From: CAZHWT01 sp964536215
GTDB taxonomy: Bacteria; Patescibacteriota; CAZHWT01
Direction of reading: 5' to 3'
DNA length: 26,170 nucleotides
NCBI GenBank assembly: GCA_964536215.1
Contig: CAZHWT010000016.1
Span: 1 to 26,170 of the forward strand
This document shows, one piece after another, positions 21,536 through 26,170 of the stretch. The position numbers and the translations under genes are program-made. The notes beneath the pieces are model-generated. The model worked only from the letters and a program-made list of their open reading frames with translations. It did no database searches and was not told the origin of the DNA. Position 1 is the stretch's first letter, and every line of letters starts with the position of its first letter.

Positions 21536-22747
21536 ATGAATATCATTAATTACACTCTGGCCACTTTTATTTTTGTCGCGCTGATAGTCATGGCCTGGTT
21601 GTGGCAGCGGCTCTCAATCGCTACGGGACACCTAGATACCGAAATTGAGGCCTTGCGCAAATGGCAGCGCGAACACTTGCCTCTAGAAAAATGGGCCAGA
21701 TTTCTAGAGCAGGGGTATCATAGTGTTAATTTTGGTCTTGTGCTAATTAATCCAGACCTTAGTTGCGCCTTTATTAATCCAGCCGCAGAAGTGCTAACCG
21801 GCCACAAAGGGTCGGAAGCCCGTGGCAAGCGCTATCAGCAAATCCTTGCCTTTGTCACTAACGAAGGTAAACCAGAGATTCCCGCTTCTGATCCGGTCCT
21901 ACGCATCTTCGAGTCCCGACAACCCATTGAGCATCAAAAGTACAACTTAATGAACGGTTCTAGGCCTTTCCCAGTAGAGGCTTCGTGGTTTCCTATCTTT
22001 AATGATCAACAAGAAGTATTGGGTGCCATGGTGGTTATCCAAGAAACTAGCCGGCAAAAAGCTCTGGAAGAGATGAAAATCGACTTTGTCTCAATTGTGT
22101 CCCACGAGCTTCGTACCCCCATCACCGCTATTAAGGGCTATATCGATATCCTCCTTCATGAAGTCAAATTGGACCCTGAACACGTTGAAATGCTCAAGCG
22201 AGTCTATATTTCTAATGAACGCCAGCTGGAAACGGTCGAATCATTGCTCAACTTATCCCGCTTAGAGCGAGGCACCATTCCTATTCGACCTCAGTCATTC
22301 CAAATGGAGGAAATGGTTAGCCAAGTAGTTAGCGAAGTTGAAGCTCAAGCCAAAGCAAAAGGCCTAGATCTCAAATTTGATTATCCCCGCTTTGCCCTGC
22401 CCAAGGTATGGGCCGACCCAGCTCGCGCCCGTGAAGTTATTATCAATTTATGCACTAATGCTATTAAGTACACCGACAAAGGTTGGGTAAGAGTCTCAAT
22501 TACGCAAAACCAAACAGACCTGCAACTATCAGTCCAGGACAGCGGACCCGGCATCACCCCCGAAGTTCAAGCTAAGTTATTCGCTAAGTTCCAACGCGGA
22601 GAGGCTGCTTTAACTGAGACTAAACAAGGTATGGGTTTAGGTCTTTATATTACCAAGCAGTTTGTTGAACTCATGGGCGGTAAAATCTGGCTGGAGTCAG
22701 AAATCGGCAAAGGCTCCACTTTCTCCTTCACTCTGCCATTGAAGTAA
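21536..22747 (+). CDS. Membrane-bound PAS-type sensor histidine kinase
   Basis: This is a sensor kinase of a two-component system. An N-terminal membrane helix (about residues 6-23, ATFIFVALIVMAWLW) leads into a PAS domain (about 58-170, with NFGLVLINPDLSCAFINPAA). Next come HisKA with the phospho-accepting His190 in VSHELRTPITAIKGY, and a HATPase_c domain with an N-box (NLCTNAIKYT), G1 (DSGPGI) and G2 (GMGLGLYI). All catalytic parts are intact. There is no large extracellular domain, so it probably senses an intracellular or membrane cue through PAS. The ATG at 21536 was preferred over a TTG two codons upstream. A response-regulator gene lies 455 bases beyond on the opposite strand and is the likely partner, but the two are not an operon. 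Confidence 0.93.
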   Translation: MNIINYTLATFIFVALIVMAWLWQRLSIATGHLDTEIEALRKWQREHLPLEKWARFLEQGYHSVNFGLVLINPDLSCAFINPAAEVLTGHKGSEARGKRYQQILAFVTNEGKPEIPASDPVLRIFESRQPIEHQKYNLMNGSRPFPVEASWFPIFNDQQEVLGAMVVIQETSRQKALEEMKIDFVSIVSHELRTPITAIKGYIDILLHEVKLDPEHVEMLKRVYISNERQLETVESLLNLSRLERGTIPIRPQSFQMEEMVSQVVSEVEAQAKAKGLDLKFDYPRFALPKVWADPARAREVIINLCTNAIKYTDKGWVRVSITQNQTDLQLSVQDSGPGITPEVQAKLFAKFQRGEAALTETKQGMGLGLYITKQFVELMGGKIWLESEIGKGSTFSFTLPLK

Positions 22748-22815
22748 CACCAACATACGAATTCCGCCGCACCAATTACAAAGCCCGAATAAACGAACTA
22801 TCCACGTAACCCCTG

Positions 22816-22830
22816 TCCGCCTCTGGCGGA
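22816..22830. repeat. Small hairpin tccgcc-tct-ggcgga
   Basis: A perfect 6-bp stem with a 3-base loop lies 68 bases after the kinase stop. It may serve as a weak terminator or be a copy of a dispersed palindrome; no T-run follows. Confidence 0.6.
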
Positions 22831-22862
22831 AAGTAACTAAGTAACTAATAACCAATAACAAC
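22831..22862. repeat. Octamer tandem repeat (AAGTAACT type)
   Basis: Two exact aagtaact units are followed by aataacca and ataacaac, degenerate versions of the same 8-base period. Confidence 0.6.
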
Positions 22863-22875
22863 GTCGATGAATTGA

Positions 22876-22914
22876 CAAGTTGGCAAGTCGGGTGTAGGCA
22901 AGTAGGCGAGTTAA
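22876..22914. repeat. Octamer tandem repeat (CAAGTNGG type)
   Basis: Units caagttgg, caagtcgg, gtgtagg, caagtagg and cgagttaa follow one another with an 8-base period, one unit being a base short. Confidence 0.6.
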
Positions 22915-22995
22915 ATGGCAAGGAACAAGAGTCCAAATGTCAAACAAAGGTTCAAGACGCAAGAAATAAACACCACCACTAGTGCTAAAATCACC

Positions 22996-23037
22996 TTAAT
23001 CGTTAATCGTTAATCGTTAATCGTTAATCGTTAATCG
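22996..23037. repeat. Heptamer tandem repeat TTAATCG, six exact units
   Basis: Six uninterrupted ttaatcg units total 42 bases. The perfect identity suggests recent expansion or active homogenisation. It is not a CRISPR array, since there are no spacers. Confidence 0.95.
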
Positions 23038-23061
23038 TAAAGTATCTTCCGAACAAGCGAA

Positions 23062-23083
23062 TGTACGTACATATGTACGTACA
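23062..23083. repeat. 22-bp perfect palindrome
   Basis: The sequence from 23062 to 23083 equals its own reverse complement. It contains two tacgta cores around a central catatg. A second perfect palindrome, tattacgtaata, lies three bases away at 23086-23097. It could be a protein-binding site or cruciform; its role is unknown. Confidence 0.9.
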
Positions 23084-23124
23084 AGTATTACGTAATAGTA
23101 TTTGGTGGAATCACATCTATCCGC

Positions 23125-23152
23125 GCTTCATGCTTCGTATCCCGTACTTCAT
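23125..23152. repeat. Degenerate heptamer run (RYTTCRT type)
   Basis: Units gcttcat, gcttcgt, atcccgt and acttcat follow one another with a 7-base period, about 50 bases before the end of the response-regulator gene. Confidence 0.6.
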
Positions 23153-23202
23153 ATCAGGCGGACATGGTAATTGTTTTAGCTAAAAGGAGAGTGTAATTAT
23201 CT

Positions 23203-23646
23203 TTATGCCGCAGGTCGGGCGACCAAGAATTTCTTCACCTCATCAATTATCTGATCTGGTGTATAGGCAGACTTAATCAAGTAGCCATCGGCACCCAAAC
23301 CAAAACCTTCCTTAATAACTGAGTCTTGACCGAGGTTAGTTAGCAAGATAACCGGAATATTTTTAGTATCGTCCTTAGCTTTGATCGTCTTGAGTAAATC
23401 GAGACCGTTCATTTGCGGCAACATGATATCAAGCAACAGCAATGTTGGTTGAAATTGAGCTACCTTGGCCAAACCTTCGGGCCCATCGGCAGCCGTAGCT
23501 ACTTGGTATCCGGCTAGACTCAGCTGACGCTCATAAAGCTCTCTGATAAATAAATCGTCCTCTACGATGAGAATCTTGGTCTGAGTCGCCGCAGGGTCTA
23601 CCGCTGTAGGTGCCGCTTGAGGCGCAGGAGGAGTTAAATCAGGCAT
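23203..23646 (-). CDS. Single-domain response regulator (CheY-like receiver)
   Basis: A proline/alanine-rich N-terminal tail (1-22) precedes a complete receiver domain. The acidic pocket is Glu29/Asp30/Asp31 (LIVEDD), the phospho-acceptor Asp73 (LLLDIMLPQMNG), with Thr103 (ILLTN) and Lys125 (LIKSA). There is no DNA-binding or enzymatic output domain, so it must act by binding another protein, as CheY/Spo0F-type regulators do. The histidine kinase at 21536 is the likely phosphodonor. A promoter in the gap before it predicts transcription from the first base of the ATG, and no Shine-Dalgarno is present. It lies 87 bases downstream of the PEP-synthase-type gene and may also receive readthrough from it. 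Confidence 0.93.
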   Translation of the reverse strand: MPDLTPPAPQAAPTAVDPAATQTKILIVEDDLFIRELYERQLSLAGYQVATAADGPEGLAKVAQFQPTLLLLDIMLPQMNGLDLLKTIKAKDDTKNIPVILLTNLGQDSVIKEGFGLGADGYLIKSAYTPDQIIDEVKKFLVARPAA

Positions 23647-23652
23647 ACATAA

Positions 23653-23681
23653 AGCTTACGAGTTTCTTCAATCAGTGTCAA
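23653..23681 (-). promoter_or_regulatory. Response-regulator promoter (leaderless)
   Basis: On the minus strand a consensus TTGACA (23681-23676) and TAAGCT (23658-23653) are separated by 17 bases. The predicted start, about 23646, is the first base of the start codon. Confidence 0.6.
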
Positions 23682-23733
23682 CCCCGAGCTCATTCCTTCA
23701 AATGCTTTGCCAAGCCATGAGTTGACCCACAAT

Positions 23734-26085
23734 CTATTTCAATCGCGACTCTCTCACTAACTGATACTCGGCATCAGCCACTAGTCTACGCGTAGTGCCA
23801 GCCGCTTCTGGACTAACCGAAATACTGGTAATGCCCCAGGAGACTAAGTTGCGGGCAATTTCGGGGTATACTGAGGGTGCTTGTCCGCAAATCGAGCAAG
23901 CCACACCATGTTTGGCCGCGTTTCGTACAACCTGCTCCATGGCTACCTGCACCGCTTCGTTTCGTTCATCAAACAACCCGGCAACGTGTGGATTATCGCG
24001 GTCTATGCCTAAAATGAGTTGAGTCAGGTCATTGGAGCCAATCGACACACCATCAAGCCCGACAGCCAAGAATTGGTCCAACAGAAATACCGTAGACGGC
24101 ACTTCGACCATCATATACAGCTTGAATGAGCTGCTCCGGTACAGGCCTTCTTCGGCTAGTAACTGTTTAACGGCCACCAGTTCGGCTGGAGTGCGGACAA
24201 AGGGAACCATGTACCACAAATTCTTGTAGTAAGACCGGGCCTTGCGCAGTGCCGCTAATTCTAACTTGAACACATCTGGACTGTTAGCATACCGGCGAGC
24301 TCCCCGATAGCCGAGCAGAGGGTTATTTTCTTCTATCTCTAGTGCGTCGCCGCCAATAAGACGGGCAAACTCTTTGCTAGTAAAGTCGCAAGACCGATAA
24401 ATGACTGGTCGTGGATTAAACGCCTTAGCCACCGTCATAAGCCCTTCGTAGAGAGTGGAGACAACCGCCTCGCTCTTGCCCGTTTTAATCAAATGTTCTG
24501 GGTGTTCTCCAAGCCGTGACAGCATGTATTCGGCTCGCAGCAAGCCAACTCCGTCCACCGGTCGGGCCGCAATCTCTTCAGCCATCTCTGGCTCTGTCAG
24601 GTTAACATAGACTTTTGTGGCTGTTGATAGCGGGAGTGACGGCGCGGAAGAAGCTGTGTCTCCAGGAGCAGCTAACGTAGCTGTAGCATTGGCTGTACTG
24701 ACAATAGTCTCGTCCGAAGGCAGATGGACGATGCCCGGATAGACAAATCCGTGATTACCGTCAACCGTCACTATTTCACCACTCTGAATAAGCCCCGCCG
24801 TTTCCCCGGCTTCAACTACAGCTGGAATACCAATCTGACGAGCCATAGCGGCGGCGTGCGACGATAGTCCGCCATTAAATGTCACGACCGCTGCTGCTTT
24901 GTGCAAGGCAGCATCATAGGCCACGTCGGTAGTTTGGCATACCAATACTTCACCATTCCGCAATTTGCTCAAATCTTGAATACTTCGAATCAGGCGAACA
25001 GGACCAGTTACGACACCCGCGGAAGCTGGCTGCCCTTGGACCAAAGCGACTGGGGCTGTGGGATGAGGGTTGGTCAATTCAACCGACTGTTGTGGCTGTT
25101 CAATAAGGCTGGTGGCTGGTATGTGGAGCTGAACAACCGGGCTCGTCTGAACCAGGTATAGCGTTTGATTAGCGTAGGCCCACTCGCAATCCTGAGGTTG
25201 GCCAAAATGCTCTTCTACTTTTACCGCCAATCTGGCCAAGGCCATAATGTGAGCATCTGACAACTTCTGCTTACGCTGCCAGGCCGCCGAAACAGGCAGC
25301 TTAACCGTAGTTTCTTTATGTTTGCGTGAGCCAGACTGACTAATTAACTGCCACTCCTGACGCACAATATCGCGGTGAGTAATTTTCCAACTATCTCTAT
25401 CCACCTCGTAGTGGTCAGGTGTCAAAGCTCCAGACACAATTGGTTCACCCAACCCCCAAACCGCTTCTATGCTAACCGTCTTGCTGGTAGTGGCCATTGG
25501 ATCAACTGTAAACAAAATACCAGAGGATTCTGCCTCAACCATCCGTTGCACTATCACAGCCAGACCATTACTAATTTGACTCATGCCGCGTTCTGCTCGA
25601 GCATACAACGATTTAGTAGTAAACAAATTGGCCCACATCTCCTGGACCGAACTAGCTACGTTTTTGCTGCCAACTATGTTTAGCATTGCCGGTTGAGATA
25701 GAGCTACGTCGTCAATCTCTGTTCCTGGCACCGACGCCCTTATAGCCACAAAAATATCTTTGGAGGACAATCTATGGTAGGCCTGGGTTATTTCCGTTTC
25801 CAATTCCTTGGGCATCTTAGCCTTACGAACCAACTGCTGGGCAGATTGCGACAACTGCTGCAGTTTTGCCATATCAGACGTGTTCACCTGATCGAGCAAC
25901 GCCTCCATTTTTAGCCGCAAGCCAGTCTGTTGCAGAAAGGCATAATACATAGCCGTAGTCACCACAAAACCGTTTGGAACGGGCAAGTCCAGGCCGCTCA
26001 TCTCGCCTAGATCTGCCGCTTTAGCGCCTACCAGGCTTTCATCAGTTCGACGAATATGGGGTAACCAAGCAATGTGTTCAGGCAT
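23734..26085 (-). CDS. ppsA: Phosphoenolpyruvate synthase-type protein with a divergent ATP-grasp half
   Basis: PEP synthase interconverts pyruvate plus ATP with PEP, AMP and phosphate through a phospho-histidine. In lineages without pyruvate kinase it can run toward pyruvate. The 783 residues follow the order ATP-grasp (about 1-320), swivelling His domain (about 350-450; His410 in NGGLSSHAAAMARQIGIP) and PEP/pyruvate barrel (about 485-783). The barrel looks canonical: VIYRSCDFTSKEFARLIGG, NPLLGYRGARRY, EVPST, SIGSNDLTQ, SICGQAPS. The ATP half keeps GAKAADLGEM and DCEWA. However, the usual QARPET reads QTSPVV, losing the Arg, and the usual SSATAED...FAGQ region reads RASVPGTEIDDVALSQ. The ATG at 26085 was chosen over a TTG five codons upstream. 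A promoter lies 43 bases ahead of the ATG. Confidence 0.88.
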   Translation of the reverse strand: MPEHIAWLPHIRRTDESLVGAKAADLGEMSGLDLPVPNGFVVTTAMYYAFLQQTGLRLKMEALLDQVNTSDMAKLQQLSQSAQQLVRKAKMPKELETEITQAYHRLSSKDIFVAIRASVPGTEIDDVALSQPAMLNIVGSKNVASSVQEMWANLFTTKSLYARAERGMSQISNGLAVIVQRMVEAESSGILFTVDPMATTSKTVSIEAVWGLGEPIVSGALTPDHYEVDRDSWKITHRDIVRQEWQLISQSGSRKHKETTVKLPVSAAWQRKQKLSDAHIMALARLAVKVEEHFGQPQDCEWAYANQTLYLVQTSPVVQLHIPATSLIEQPQQSVELTNPHPTAPVALVQGQPASAGVVTGPVRLIRSIQDLSKLRNGEVLVCQTTDVAYDAALHKAAAVVTFNGGLSSHAAAMARQIGIPAVVEAGETAGLIQSGEIVTVDGNHGFVYPGIVHLPSDETIVSTANATATLAAPGDTASSAPSLPLSTATKVYVNLTEPEMAEEIAARPVDGVGLLRAEYMLSRLGEHPEHLIKTGKSEAVVSTLYEGLMTVAKAFNPRPVIYRSCDFTSKEFARLIGGDALEIEENNPLLGYRGARRYANSPDVFKLELAALRKARSYYKNLWYMVPFVRTPAELVAVKQLLAEEGLYRSSSFKLYMMVEVPSTVFLLDQFLAVGLDGVSIGSNDLTQLILGIDRDNPHVAGLFDERNEAVQVAMEQVVRNAAKHGVACSICGQAPSVYPEIARNLVSWGITSISVSPEAAGTTRRLVADAEYQLVRESRLK

Positions 26086-26127
26086 GGGCAATAAATACAA
26101 CCAAACAGATGGCCATACTTACTATCA

Positions 26128-26156
26128 ACTATATCAGCCGAGCATCCTGGTTGCAA
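26128..26156 (-). promoter_or_regulatory. ppsA promoter
   Basis: On the minus strand TTGCAA (26156-26151) and TATAGT (26133-26128) are separated by 17 bases. The leader would be about 36 bases. Confidence 0.65.
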
Positions 26157-26170
26157 CGACGTAAATGAGC

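Larger units (their letters stand above)
22748..23202. other. Repeat-rich intergenic region between kinase and response regulator 3' ends
   Basis: No gene is seen in these 455 bases. They hold a mosaic of different short repeats: a 6-bp hairpin, two octamer runs, a heptamer run with six exact units, two perfect palindromes and a degenerate heptamer run, listed separately. Both flanking genes point into the region, so it is not an obvious promoter region. Confidence 0.7.

Noticed and set aside
22697..22936. A 79-codon minus-strand frame at the end of the kinase gene
   Set aside because: It is antisense to the kinase 3' end, runs through the repeat region and has no ribosome site.
22996..23037. 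A possible CRISPR array or set of DnaA boxes
   Set aside because: The units are contiguous 7-mers without spacers and do not match TTATCCACA. A single DnaA-like sequence (ctatccacg near 22799) is not enough for an origin.

Overview
The window is a compact stretch of bacterial chromosome. Genes lie close together, the genetic code is standard (TGA ends genes and is not read through), and several neighbouring genes share ATGA start/stop overlaps. No rRNA, tRNA, CRISPR array, phage or transposase gene was seen. The gene mix suggests a member of the Patescibacteria (CPR). It combines a full UvrABC set with LexA, glycolytic enzymes reduced to GpmI and a PEP-synthase-type protein, an anchored extracellular transglutaminase, many tiny unknown proteins, and intergenic heptamer/octamer repeats. 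That placement is inference, since no phylogenetic marker is present.

Layout. 1-375 is the start of an unknown gene that runs off the left edge. From 728 to 7710 on the minus strand lie uvrC, a membrane-anchored transglutaminase-like protein and uvrA. From 7945 to 9663 there is a patch of small genes: a two-gene unit of unknown proteins, an XRE regulator and a divergent 101-aa protein. uvrB follows (9721-11709), then a small HhH/RpoA-CTD-like protein, a pentapeptide-repeat protein, a small Cys-rich protein and lexA. From 14263 to 21381 are a KorA-like/KorB-like pair with rsmI on the plus strand, converging on gpmI, an ADP-forming acyl-CoA-synthetase-like gene and a histidine phosphatase on the minus strand. 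The right end holds a sensor histidine kinase (plus), a single-domain response regulator (minus) and a PEP-synthase-type gene (minus).

How the genes work together. uvrA, uvrB, uvrC and lexA make a near-complete nucleotide-excision-repair and SOS set within 14 kb, although they are separate transcription units. The most unusual part is 14263-19861. Homologues of a 2-oxoacid:ferredoxin oxidoreductase (both subunits) and of the ADP-forming acetyl-CoA synthetase have kept long intact reading frames and the recognisable skeleton of their folds. By eye they have lost almost every cofactor and catalytic motif: TPP-binding motif, cluster cysteines, conserved Glu, phospho-histidine, and ATP-grasp Lys and glycine loop. 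In ordinary bacteria these enzymes run consecutive steps (pyruvate to acetyl-CoA to acetate plus ATP), so their joint loss of chemistry with retention of the proteins suggests a repurposed pseudoenzyme set. The PEP-synthase-type protein at the right edge also departs from consensus in its ATP half, while its PEP half is canonical.

Regulation. Good -35/-10 pairs can be read for most transcription units. Two genes (pentapeptide protein, response regulator) appear leaderless, gpmI and the kinase have overlapping divergent promoters, and an 18-bp near-palindrome covers the uvrA -10 box. Short tandem repeats with 7- or 8-bp units occur between genes and also inside linker insertions of UvrC and UvrA.
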